This document shows, in pieces, positions 26,698 through 37,929 of a stretch of DNA of 64,000 nt (position 1 is its first letter; every line of letters begins with the position of its first letter). The stretch covers positions 18,915,363-18,979,362 of the forward strand of contig NC_045130.1 of the NCBI RefSeq assembly GCF_007655135.1, given 5' to 3'. This DNA is from Punica granatum. Lineage: Eukaryota; Streptophyta; Magnoliopsida; Myrtales; Lythraceae. Under the pieces are notes generated by a model. That model was not told where the DNA came from. It did not search any database and worked only from the letters and a program-made list of their open reading frames with translations. Both the position numbers and the translations under genes were made by a program.

Positions 26698-27235
26698 CCA
26701 AAATGCAATAGATGCGGACGCGAAGTCCGAAATGCAGTGAATGCGGACACGAAGTCCGGAAAGCAGTAAATGAGGACACAAAGTCCAGAATGCAGTAGAC
26801 ACGGACACGAAGTCCGGAATACAATGAATGTGGACACGAAGTCCAAAATGCAGTAGATGCGGACGCGAAGTCCGAAATGCAGTAGATGCGGATATGAAGT
26901 CCGGAAAATAAAGTAAATGAGGACACGAAGTCCGGAATGCAGTAGACACGGACACGAAGTCCGGAATGCAATGAATGTGGACACGAAATCTAAAATGCAG
27001 TAGAGATGGACACGAAGTCTTGGACGCGAAGTCCGAAAAGCAGTAAAGATGGACACGAAGTCCTGGACGCGAAGTTCGAAAAGCAGTAAAGATGGACACG
27101 AAGTCCTGGACGCGAAGTCCAAAAGGAGTAAAGATGGACACGAAGTCCTGGACGCGAAGTCCGAAAAGCAGTAAAGATGGACACGATGTCCGAAAAGCAG
27201 TAAAGATGGACGCGGAGTCCGAAAAGTAATAAAGA
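26698..27235. repeat. 29-bp minisatellite, right block, with 43-bp variant units
   Basis: Its first 290 bp are identical to 18995-19284. From about 26998 the pattern changes to units built from GATGGACACGAAGTCCTGGACGCGAAGTCCGAAAAGCAGTAAA, i.e. a 29-bp unit joined to a shortened one. Array decay is seen at the right edge. Confidence 0.88.
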
Positions 27236-30200
27236 AGTAAATGCAAATTTGGTAGGAAGGGATAGCGAATATGAAGACAAGAGTCCATGTTAGACGATAG
27301 CGCTTGACGTTGAACTGGAGTCATGTGTGGGTGACGTGGGATGCCGACTGTTATGTGGTGGGAAAGTCGCAGGGGAATGACATCAGGTGACCCCAGAGGA
27401 CCCTCTATCCGATTTGAGATTGTGACCGACCGCGTGAGGCAATCGTGAGTCCGTTAAGGAGGAGATGCCCCTTGGGGTTCCATGCGCATCTGCACGTAGG
27501 AGAGAACAATAGCTAACGGTGGATGTCAGTCGCGTGAGACCACTGAAATTGCAATTTGTCCTTGGCGAGAATTGTTCGGTCGCTGTGTTCACTGAGGATG
27601 CCCCAGTAGCTTATGAATGTTATCGTCGAGAGGCGGTGCTGTAGAGAAGAGCATAACTCTTCGTTAGTCATGTGGACAGTAGTGCGCGTTGAGTGTACAG
27701 GACTGATGTTGTCCCAAAGGTGTTGATCTGCTGTCGATTGACGTTGCTGCCGCAGTGAAGTTGCTTCGTCGATGCTTTGCCCCAGGGGCGGTTGTGTGTT
27801 TGATCCGTTGGGAGCCGACCCTGCTGCTAGATCGATTGTTTGTTGCTCTTGCTGGCAGCTGGTCTCGCCGCTGAAGCGATTGCTTGCTGGGAATGCCCCG
27901 GTCTCGCCACTGGGACTTTTGCTTACGAGGCGGTTGCTCGTTGCCTCGCTTGGGGCGGTTGCTCGTTCGCTGGTTGGGCGGTTGTTCATTTGCTAGGAAC
28001 CGGCGTCTTACGATGCGGGACTCGAGCTCTGAGAGCGCCTACGTACCCTCTTGGACCGGGGGTCAGAGTCTGCCGTAGTTCTTGCGTTTGTTGTACCTGT
28101 GATTCTGACATCAGTAGTAAGTCATGGGATTACTAGCAATTTATAAGCACAGGTAAAAGAATGTGTTCGCTACACATGTTCTTCAATTTCGGGTTGTCTA
28201 GGCGACCCGTAGAGAGTTTTTACTTTGGCGATGCGAATGAGATCCCATTTTCGAAGGCCTCAATGTGAGGTCTCCAAGGCTCTTGTTGGCCATGCACGAG
28301 CATATCGAGACATTCTCAATGATGCCCTAGCGGCTCTATCGATTATTCGACGCGCCCGTCGGCTTAGGACCCTTCTCGTCAAGGTACCGTAGGGCGGCTG
28401 CGCTTGTGACCAGCGTAGGGATTTTTTTGCCTAGATTTGATCAGACTCGGTCTGACCATTGCCAGAATGCTATGACTAGACCTCAGAAAGGAATGTCTGG
28501 GATTTCGGTTTTGTGGTAGCCTGTTGAAGGATGGCTGTGACCCATTCTGGAGTTATGCAAAGACAAACAGAAAAGAAAAAGCTTGGGGGGAACGCGTTGC
28601 CCCAAGCTAAAAGGATACACGAGTTCACGCCTGTAGCGAGATGCATCCTTTTTCTTTTGTTCTTCTGTTGTGTAGGCTGTATCAAACTACTCGGATAGCA
28701 CGCTCGGTTTGCCCACTATGCTTGAGGAGGAATCCACGCTGGACGGTTGAGCTGTGTTGGAGGGCTGATCGAGGATCATGTTGGAGTAGATAATCTGGCC
28801 ACTTTCGTTGAGGATCCCTAGTCCGCACAATGTGTGAGAGACTAGGGGGTCAATTTTATCTATCTCTCATTTTGCTCTCATTTTGCTACGGTCACCCACC
28901 TCGGGGCCGCACCTCTCAACCTAAAGAGGAAGAGCTCTCCTTTTGCCACGATCGCCCCAACGGATTTCGGTCCTGCCTCTCTTTTACCCTAACTTTTGCC
29001 TAGGCCGCCCCAAAAGGGGTTTTCGACCTAGCGAGCTCGATTCTTTTATCTCTCGAGTTTGCAAGGGCGAAGGTTTCAAAGGATTCAACCTCCGATTGCA
29101 TTGTTTTCTATGTTCGTCGAGGAGTTGTGTCTGCTGCTCCCCTTTTGTCGGGGTTTATTGATTTTTCAAGATTGGCGACACCAGAGTGTTAAATCTCGGC
29201 GGTGCCTTGTTTTGTTCATTGGCGGGTTTTTCCGCGTCTTTTCTCTCTCTCTTCATCGCCGAGGCCGCTTTGGTGTGCTTCGCCTCGTGGAGACTTATTA
29301 TGTGTTACTAGCCCTATTTTGTGAGGACCGGCTTTCTTGGAAGTTTGACTCCCGCGCACTCGGAAGTCGAACTCCGTGTCATTTGCCCTTGCAAGCATTA
29401 TATGTGAATTTCCCCTGTTGTCTAGGAAAAGAAAATGTCAAATTGCCCCATGTGGAATAGGGAACCGAGGTTGTCTCGGCGCGAATGTTGAACGGGGATG
29501 CCCCCGTCTTCATTTGTTGAAGTGGCCCGTGGTAGGCGCCTGGTGTGATGTCTCCGATCATCTCTTGTTGTTCTTTACAGCGCGTGCCTCTTGGAAGGTG
29601 CACACTGTTGAAGCCACTGGACGTTCGAGGAAGACGGTTGCATCAATGCTGAGTGATTCTCTCGATTGTCCTTGTTTTCAACTTCATAGGGGGGTACCTC
29701 ATCGTCGGACACCTCCCTCGTCAAAGTATAAGGAAAGGGTCTAAGACAAGTTCTCAAGGAAGCGCGAACTCGTGCATCGCTATTCGCCTGTGGTCAATGT
29801 GCCCCTGTGAAGGATGACAAAGAAGACAATGCATTAGGCGATTATGCGGGGAATATGTGGTAAGAAATATGAGGTGGTCCCATAGGAAAATCCCTTTTTG
29901 TCTAGCGCGCGACTCATGGGGTGCCACGTGTAGGTGGCATTTGTTTTTGGGAATCTAGTCATCACTACTTTGGAGTGGTCAGACCGTGACTAAGTCACAT
30001 AAACATATTTTCCTTAGTTGCAAGTAAGCATGCGCAGTCGTCCTAGGGAAGGCTCGGGGAGTCAGGTTCCATGAGGACAAGCAAATCGAACAGGTCCAAC
30101 AGAACTAATAGGGCGTTGCAAAAACTGTCCTAATGCTCCATTGAATGATTTGTTCATGTCGAGAGCCCATTTGTGGTAATGCATTTAAATTAAAGCAAAA

Positions 30201-31503
30201 GAGAGTTTAAAAAAGACTACGCATGTGGCCCCCGTATTCAATCGGTGACCACAACAGAGGTGGATGAGATCCATTCTTTGATCGGAGGCCTGATCGTGCT
30301 GGTATCTCCTGCGATCGAGAGTTGGGTCATGCTCTACTTGTGGAGCTATCACTTTCGGTCTTTGCGGCGAAAGAATTAGACTTGCTCCTTAGAGTATCGC
30401 TTGGATGAATTTGAATCCAAGTCGATTTTTTATTTCAGATGAGCCTGAAAGCAGTAAATGCGAGGTATCAAAACTTGAATGTAGTAAATGCTAGGCCGAA
30501 GCCCAAAAGCAGTAAATGCAGGACCGAGGTCCGATACGAGGCCGAAGCTCAAAAGTGAGGCCGAAGCCCGATAAGGGGCCAAAGCCCAAAAGTGGGGTCG
30601 AAGCCCAATGCGGGGCCAAAACCCAAAAGCGGGCCCGAAGCCCGATGCAGTAAATGCGGCGCCGGAGCCCGATGTGGGGCCAGAGCCCAATGCAATAAAT
30701 GCGTGCTCAATAAGAAAGTGCAAGAGATGCAAAAGCAAAGGTCAATGCTGAGGAACAGTGCAAGGCATTGCAAATCGATGACTCTGATTTTTCTTGCAGT
30801 GTTGCTTTGTGGAGCAAGGATGAGGACTTAGTGTTGAAATCCCACGGAGCTGGATGAGAGACGTTTGTTGTCTCAATTGTAGTCGCTCAGTATTCAGGCT
30901 GTCTTCTTGTTGAGAATTTCCTGCAATGGGAAAAGAAAACAATGAAAGAGCATAAACTGTTCAAGATTTCAATGCAAGAGTGTAGGGAAGCGAACTGGCC
31001 TGGTAGGTGTCATGCGAGCACACCAAGAGACATGTATTGATACGTTGAGCATGTGTGTATGAGTTGGTGTGAACATGCTTGGACATGTGTGAGGCGCGCT
31101 TCGTCGCTAGTAGATGCACAGGGTCTTGCGGAGAGATGTGCATCTGATCACACGTTGATGCTGTCTGCGAAGGAGGTCTTCACTCACTTGTATGGTGAGA
31201 TGTTAGCTAGTATGCAAAACAGTAAATGAGTAGGATGCATGTGATGCGCGAGTTTTCCAAAACTAATGCCGTCATTTGTATTAACTCCGAATGGTTCAGA
31301 GTGCAATACAAATTTTGAAAAGATAGTCCTAAGTCGGTCTTCCAACGTGCCTGAGGTGCAAGCGACCGTCACCATGGAAAGCACCGGTTCCAGGTGAGGG
31401 CCTGGTAGAGGTATCTATCCTAGGATGTGCGTGGACCTCCACGGGCCCTTTTCCTGGACCTTTCCAAGGCAACGTTCGCTTGTGCCAACTTCTGATCACG
31501 CCT
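27236..31503. other. Internal, apparently noncoding part of the giant element
   Basis: I see no gag, protease, RT, RNase H or integrase motif on either strand. The stretch 28860-29040 contains about three degenerate units with CTTTTGCCACGRTCGCCC. Short open frames have no family resemblance. This is where an autonomous Ogre would carry gag-pol. Confidence 0.6.
30450..30710. repeat. Second, diverged tandem repeat of the giant element
   Basis: Units such as GGGGCCAAAGCCCAAAAG and GAGGCCGAAGCCCGATG, mixed with AAAGCAGTAAATGC, recur at roughly 18-30 bp. The AAAGCAGTAAATG linker is shared with the 29-bp minisatellite, so both may derive from one ancestral array. Confidence 0.65.
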
Positions 31504-32905
31504 CTATAGTTGAGCGCGGGCCTGGGCAAGCTCCTTCTGTAGTTGGTGCTGATCGCCAAGCTGCTCATTCTTCTCGGCGACCTCCCGGCGGAGGCGGTCC
31601 CTTTCAGCCCTAAGATTGGCGAGCTCGGCTTGGATGGCCATGTCTGGTACCGGTGCCCCGGATGATGTGCTACTCTCGACCGGAGGAGAGTCTGTGAAAT
31701 CATTATTCTCTGATGGACCCCATCGATAAAAGCGGAGGATATATTCCTCCGTGGCTTGAAAGTCCCGATTATCTTGGGTCGGGTGCTCGGGGAAGTAAGG
31801 ATGCTCGATGACCGTAATCTACCACGCGGTCATAACCCGTTCGATTTCACTTAGGCGATCTGTGGACGTCTGGTCCTCCCGCCAAGTGTGTTCGAACTCG
31901 GTTCGCGCTATACCTTTAGGAACCGTCTGTAAGCCACCTAACTGCCTCACTACTTGCGCCGGAAAATAGGTGGTGGACCCCGCATGGCTCACAAGTGGTA
32001 CTCCGTTAAAATCAAGACATTTAAGGGTCATGGGTCCGGGTGGCATCCACGCGGCGCGCCATTTAAAGCCCTTTGGTGCTATTTCACGAAAAATTTTGAT
32101 CTACTCGGAGACCTTGCATTCCTCCACACGCAACAGAGGTAGTAACCGCGAAATGATAGACTCCGGACATGTGAAAAACATAACCAGACGAACAAGGCCG
32201 AAGGGGTTTGCATGGCTTTGGAGCCAAATTTGCAAAAGGATTGGGGACCCTCTCAACCTTCGATCGGTCTTTCTCATAACGCGATCAAGGGACCGTATGG
32301 TCTCGGCCAACAAGGCCACCTCGTACTTGCAGCCTCCCACCACTTGGAGGACAACGCTAGCTAAAGCTGCGTCAATGTGACCGGCCGAGCGAGAGAATAA
32401 TAGAGTCCCGAAAATTAAGAATAAGATCGCATGACATAAATTTTTTTGTAAAAGATCCCCTTGAACCTCGCGCGCTCGTATTTCAATAAAACTGAGGAGT
32501 TTCGCGGTAACTATCTCTGTGCCACCGGAATATGCAAGTTCGGCTTGTATCTGAGATCTATGCACCCCGAGTAGGCGCGATACCAAAACAAGTCGGGTGG
32601 TATGAAAGTTAGGTTCCACAATGCCGTGGGTGGCTGCAATTCTTCCGACAAGAGTGCGATATTCCTCGATGGTAGGTGTGACTCAGTACCTTGGATGTTG
32701 AAGACGGCGTGGGCTGGGTCCCAAAACGTCACCGCTGCTCCTAAGAAGTTCCAATCCACTCGGCACATGGCTAGCATTGGTATATCCCTAACAAAGTCCT
32801 GATGTAATCGCGGTCGACTTGACGTAGATGAGCCCAGATGTGACTGATTTCCTCGAGTAGTGGCGTGACCCTATCGAGGTGTGGAAAGGAGACCGAGCGC
32901 GCCAT
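31504..32905 (-). pseudogene. ORF1 relic: DUF7745 protein with coiled coil
   Basis: Begins MARSVSFPHLDRVTPLLEEI at 32905. After a frame change come AAVTFWDPAHAVFNIQGTE, TIEEYRTLVGRIAATHG and EPNFHTTRLVLVSRLLGV. Then follow AELAYSGGTEIVTAKLLSF, LCHAILFLIFGTLLF, HIDAALASVVLQVVGG, RGSPILLQIWLQSHANPFG and FNGVPLVSHAGSTTYFP with RQLGGLQ, all in the order of plant DUF7745 proteins. A predicted coiled coil (AELANLRAERDRLRREVAEK) closes it at a stop near 31504. At least two stops (after CKVSE and after VMTAW) and two frameshifts make it non-functional. DUF7745 has no known biochemical role; its copies are found with Ogre/Tat-type elements, and a structural role is only a guess. Confidence 0.75.
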
Positions 32906-33453
32906 CTCTTACCAAGAGGAAAGGAAAACCGATTTAGGACTAGTTAATACAAATGACGCCTAATTTTGAAATTAGATGATGCATGGGTACAGAAAATAAA
33001 TGCCCACGGCTTAATGTATACAACGTACATCTCTCTCAAAAACAGAAAATGACTCAAATGACGCGCAGGCCGACTCAATGGACCGTTACTGAAGTCGGGT
33101 TGGAAGATGGCATGGAGCTCCTGCAGTATGCATGGTTTCGGCACTACAAGAACCGTACTACCTAGGGATGGGGGCCGCCGACTCAAGGGTGTCAATTCCT
33201 TGAAATCAAGCGGGATTCTTTTCAAGGCCTAATTGACAGTCGAACTGCGCGCCGTACTCCTACTTCGAACCCCTATCTAACCTATGCTCATATTTCTGGT
33301 CGTGGGACGCGACCCATAGTACCTAGAGTTATCATGATATGCAATGCGAGTGCATAAATGAAAGTGCGTAAAGTAGATAAGCGGGAAATTACAGAAAGCG
33401 GTAAATAAACAAGCAAACAAAGCAAGCGAGAACGAGCCCGAACCCTCTAAGTC

Positions 33454-33471
33454 TCCCCAGTGGAGTCGCCA
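33454..33471 (-). other. Primer-binding site (tRNA-Arg)
   Basis: Minus strand TGGCGACTCCACTGGGGA, 3 nt inside the LTR. It matches the complement of the tRNA-Arg(ACG) 3' end (CCCCAGCGGAGTCGCCA) except for one base. This fixes the orientation and suggests the Tat/Ogre lineage. Confidence 0.8.
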
Positions 33472-33474
33472 AGC

Positions 33475-36400
33475 TATGCGCACCCGAATTTCGTCTCATC
33501 GGGGCACGAATGCGCGCGCCTAAATGCAACGCGACTTGGGAGTGTCCACCTTCCCGGGGACGCGCGACGGACGCACGTGAGAAGGAGTCGCCACTATCTG
33601 TTTACGACCCAAAGGTCGAGGGCCGGTGAGTCGCCCGGGTCTAGGGGTATGGGATACACCTAGTATGTTAAGGCAATGGTCTGTATGGAACCGAAAATTC
33701 CGAATTCGGGGATTCTATTACGTGTGGGCCTATATCCCACATGCCATTTCGGTACTCTACCTTGTCTAGGCTTGCCATTTTAATTTAATTACCGCTTAAT
33801 TAAGTTCCGCTCATCTTATGCGTTTTGACACCGTAAATTCGAATAAACACTCTGACCGTCCACTCTCCGACCGGGATTTTACATGAATATATATATAATA
33901 TAAAACCTTACATTGTTCTCTCAAATAAATAAAAGGCAAACTATAATAACTAAATCCCGATCGGTTCGCATTCGGCCATGATGTCACTCATACTCACCGT
34001 ATAGTTTTGGAAAAGACCGAAAATTAAATTAAATGCGCACTCGGTGTATGGGGGTATTGGACCCCGTGATCGACGGTTATGGGCGTTGGACCCAGTGTGG
34101 ATCAAGTCCTAAAGGATCGGGCTCGATCCGCATAACAATCAAGTGCAAAAAATGTAACAAGCAAGTTTAAATAAACGAACAATGGGGGTTTCGTTATCGC
34201 CAAATTTACGTGAATTAACTGATTATTACCCGAGGTATCTTGGCATACAAATCCTACCTTAAAACAAGCAAAAAGGGGTGATGGATAGGGTATGTAGCAT
34301 CCGGCATTATTTTAACGGACCCAACAGACGTGATGTCCATAGTCAAGTCTCGAATGTGTGGGTGGTTTTTAGATTATTTTGTATCGTGGCAATGTGACTT
34401 TTACAGATTAAGAGTGTTTTCACCTAAAACCCAAAACCTAACCCTTTACTTGACTGTTTGCCCATGTTGATCATGCCGAGTTTGTGATTAATCCGTTTTC
34501 CCATGTTTTAACTTGTTCTAAACACAAACCTACACTAGAGTGACGGCAGGACAAGAACCGGTAATCATGCCCTTGAATCGGTAAATATGTGTGTGCATGA
34601 AAATCAAGATTACGTTGTACGTATCTCGGTGCTTTTGAAATTGTGAATTTTGAAAAGAGCATGACTAACAGTTCTTGAACTGTCGATGCGATTACAGATT
34701 ATTAATCAGTTCGTACAATTTATTTAAAAGAGTCCAGTGATTTAATTTAGCCAAATTTAACGTCCCGATTACCCCGTATGTAGAATTTTATATTAATTAG
34801 AAATTTTCCGAATGCTTTCATTTACGGATTTCGAATTGTCGAGATAGCCATTAGTTGACCGCCCGATAAACTCTAATTTCCGACACGGTCACGTTGTATA
34901 CATATAATTACAAAAATAAAATATTTAAAATGGGCACATACATTGTCAGTGGATGATCCAAGTAGGAAAGGGTCGGATATTTTTGGAAAATGTCCAGGGG
35001 ACTGAATAGAACGATTTTAAAAGAGCAGGGACTGATTTGAAAATTCGGATGAAGTTTCGGGGACCGATTTGAAAATTCTGCAAAATTGGGGACTATGTAA
35101 AAATTACTGAAAATATCCCAGGACTTATTTGAAACGAATTTGAAAATCTGGACTGATCTGGAAACAAAAAAAATGGCCCCAGGACTAAACTGAAACAGCT
35201 TGGAAAGTTCCTTGGGAGGCTTGAAAAATTATGGGAATTCCAGGACTGATTGGAAAATAGTAAAATGACTGGGACTTGATTGAAAATAAATTTTGAAGTT
35301 CGGGGCAGATCTGAAAAAGGTGAAAAATGGCCCCGGGACTAAACTGAAACAACTTGGAAAGTTTTTTGGGATGCTTGAAAAATTATGAAAAATCCAAGGA
35401 CTGATTGGAAAATAGTAAAATGATCGGGACTTGATTGAAAATAATTTTTAGAGTTCGGAGCAGATCTGAAAAAAATAAAATGCATCCTCTGGACTGAAAT
35501 GTGACAAAACGGAAAGTTCGTAAAATCGAGTTCGGGACAAATCCGATCATCCACACGACCCAAGAACACTCATCTTATTCAGGAAAGGAGCCCTAATCAT
35601 GCCACTAAGTCGAGAATTTACCTAGTCCCGGTTCAAACCGGAAATATGGCTGTCGAACCGGCAAGAGGCGGTCTGCACAGTTCAGACCGGCTGGAAGGGT
35701 ATTGGGCTGGCAAGCTGGGCCAGGCGCCGGAGAGCTGGGCCGAATGCGAGGAGACTGGGCCGCGGAAGGGAGCGTTGGGCCGCGAAAGAGAAAGGCTGGG
35801 CCGGACTGGGCCGTGTGGCTGGATCCGCCTATTCCGGGCCGATTTCCAGGTGAGACTGAACGGGTCAGGCGACAAACTGGGTCGGGTCGTCTCGGATGGA
35901 CTTGAACTGGGCCGAACGGGCTGGACCTGCGTAAACCGAAGGAAAATGGGCCAAGCCCGTGAGAGAGGGGATGAACGGAGAAGATGAAGACGGGCGGAGG
36001 GGAGGATTCCGGCCACTGCGGACGGCGGTTCCCGCTTCTGGGTGTCGTGGCGACGGCGCGAGAGGACGCGGGAGACGGCAGCAAGCACCGCCTGGGCTAC
36101 GCCGTGCTCGGGATCGGCATCACAGGAGTCGACACGGCCGGAATTGAGGGGAAAAGTCGCGTTTTCCGGCGAGGGTTTCCGAAATCTCCGATCTCAAAAT
36201 TCTCCAAAACGAGAGCCAATTCTTCGTTTCTTCCTGCTGGGTCGTGTTCCTATCCTCCCCCAATCGTATTTCTATCCATTTAATTTCGATTTCATCCCCT
36301 TTTCCGTTAAGATTTCGGCCGATTTTGGGGGGAAATCGCGAATATCGCGATTTGGGGGAATTTGGGCCGGCAGGGATCGCGGGCAGCTGGCGAACGCTGC

Positions 36401-36518
36401 CCGGCCCTGCCCGAATCTTTTTTTTTATTTTTTTATTTTTTTAGAATAGGTAATAAATTGAAAAAATGACGATTTTGCCCCCCGCTTGAGCCTGATGGAC
36501 CGAAATTGGGTGCTGACA
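33475..36518 (-). repeat. 5' LTR of the giant element (minus orientation)
   Basis: On the minus strand it begins TGTCAGCACCCAATTTCGGTC (the outer end at 36518) and ends GGTGCGCATA at 33475. It is collinear with 14612-17724 at high identity, with scattered substitutions and small indels. It contains a GC-rich part (about 35640-36160) that gives several long but meaningless open frames, and a run of short GGACTGATTTGAAAA-like repeats at 35000-35480. Confidence 0.88.
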
Positions 36519-36523
36519 ACGTC

Positions 36524-37041
36524 GACATGATTAGTTTTTTAAAGACAATCACACGACATCCTCAGACTTTGTCGTTTGTGTACCCCCCCCCCCCCCCCCA
36601 AAAGACATCGTTTGGTAACATGGCCACGAGGGCCATTTAGGCGCAAAAATGAAAAAGGCCCAATTCTTAACCTAATTGACAGATGTTCAAGTGGATCATT
36701 GATTGTGAGGAAGAACAGCTAGTGGAAGATTCTCTGAGGTGTCTATTACAAGTGTGGAGCAATCAAGGTGAGAACAGTTTTGTTTTCATGCTTTTGGTCC
36801 CAAAATTCCTGAAGAATAGTTATATTTGGTGTTTTATTATTTTTTCGTGCTTGTGGTCCCCAATTAAAGGACTGTGTTTGTTGTCCATGTGTGACATTTC
36901 TCTCCTCTCCATGATAAGATATTGCTGGGTTGTCCTACTAGTTTGACTGGTAGTTGGTTTTAGTTGATCTTTGTTTAAGTGCGTGTCTTCCTTAATAAAA
37001 AAATCTATTTTTTTTCATTTACTCAATTGTTTAACCAGATA
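36524..37041. other. Intergenic; 17-nt poly-C at 36583-36599
   Basis: A run of 17 C. A short open stretch at 36682-36767 (MFKWIIDCEEEQ) ends at a GT donor-like site and may be a leader exon of the MuDR fragment that follows. Not otherwise recognised. Confidence 0.45.
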
Positions 37042-37371
37042 ATGGCTGAGGATGACTTCTATACTCTAGTTTTTCATCATTGTGATGTACTTCTATTGAG
37101 GTACTACATTGATGGACATATTGATGCATGGGATCTTGAGAATATTGATAATATTTCAATTTCACATATTGACTGGTTATTTGAAAAACATTGTGGGGAA
37201 GGTGAGAAATACAATAATATGTTTTGGTTGGCTCCTGATTCTAAAGTAAGGAATGGCTTAGGACCTCTTCTTAATGACTCAGATGTTAGGGAGCTTTATG
37301 TTACTATTAGACGAGCAAAATATTGTCAATCAAAATTTTATTCAAAGAATATTTTTCAGAATTTTATTGGA
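37042..37371 (+). pseudogene. MULE transposase N-terminal (PB1-like) fragment
   Basis: MAEDDFYTLVFHHCD, LENIDNISISHIDWLF, NMFWLAPDSKVRNGLGPL and NDSDVRELYV correspond to the PB1-like N-terminal domain of plant MuDR transposases (HHGG.F....Y.GG.v....D.D..s..ei..l; W..P...l..GL.pl.sD.Dv). No DDE core follows; the fragment runs into a hAT-like MITE at 37407. Related in type, not in sequence, to the MULE at 56.4 kb. Confidence 0.6.
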
Positions 37372-37406
37372 TCTTTTTGGAACAAATTATGCTTGAAAAT
37401 ACACTT

Positions 37407-37922
37407 AAAAGTTATCAGAATCGGACCGGACTTGCGGTTCATTCTATTGAACCAAGAACCAGCACCATGATCGGTTCGGTCCACCTTCAGATTGAAAATG
37501 CACATTTGAACCATTGAACCCACAGAACCGATCGGTTCGAATCTAAAAATTCACTAAACTGGCCAGTCCATAGATTCAATGGTTGAACAAATATATAAAC
37601 AAAATTAGTTGACAATGGGTGGTTTTGAACCTCTATCCTCACACTCTATTTGCACAACTATAACCCACGCACTAACCAACTAGGCAACATCTGCTTGCTA
37701 CTTTATTTCTTTGTCAATTACCTATGTTCCCTAGACATTATGCATTTTTTAATGAAATTAGATAGATATTAGGTATTTGATTATCATTAATATTACTTTA
37801 AATAATAAAATATTATGATTAATTAACTCTGCGGTCCGACCCATCGAATAACCGATTAACCCCATAAACCCATGAACCCATACCTAATCAGTTCGATATC
37901 CGGTTCAGTTCTGATAACACTG
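37407..37922. mobile_element. Probable hAT-type non-autonomous element
   Basis: Starts AAAAGTTATCAGAATCGGACCGG and ends CCGGTTCAGTTCTGATAACACTG, an inverted pair. The interior has GAACCGATCGGTTCGAA and similar palindromic blocks typical of these repeats. I could not find an 8-bp duplication, so the ends are approximate. Confidence 0.45.
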
Positions 37923-37929
37923 CTCGAAA

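Larger units (their letters stand above)
14607..36523 (-). mobile_element. Giant Tat/Ogre-type LTR retrotransposon, pol-less, with nested copia
   Basis: Two direct repeats of about 3.1 kb (14612-17724 and 33475-36518) bound one element, flanked by the perfect 5-bp duplication ACGTC (14607-14611 and 36519-36523). Orientation is minus. Next to the right LTR the minus strand reads TGGCGACTCCACTGGGGA (33471 to 33454), complementary, with one mismatch, to the 3' end of plant tRNA-Arg(ACG), the primer used by Ogre-like elements. Next to the left LTR the minus strand has a polypurine tract (AAAGAGGGGCAAGC). From 5' to 3' it carries a 0.55-kb leader, a broken DUF7745/coiled-coil ORF1, about 4 kb without recognised coding sequence, the 29-bp minisatellite (with a nested copia) and the 3' LTR. 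I find no gag zinc knuckle, RT or integrase, so this looks like a large non-autonomous derivative. Span is 21.9 kb including the copia insertion. Confidence 0.85.

Noticed and set aside
27513..27989. A 158-codon minus-strand frame in the giant element considered as a gag remnant
   Set aside because: No zinc knuckle, no capsid motif and no resemblance to Tat gag; left as unassigned.
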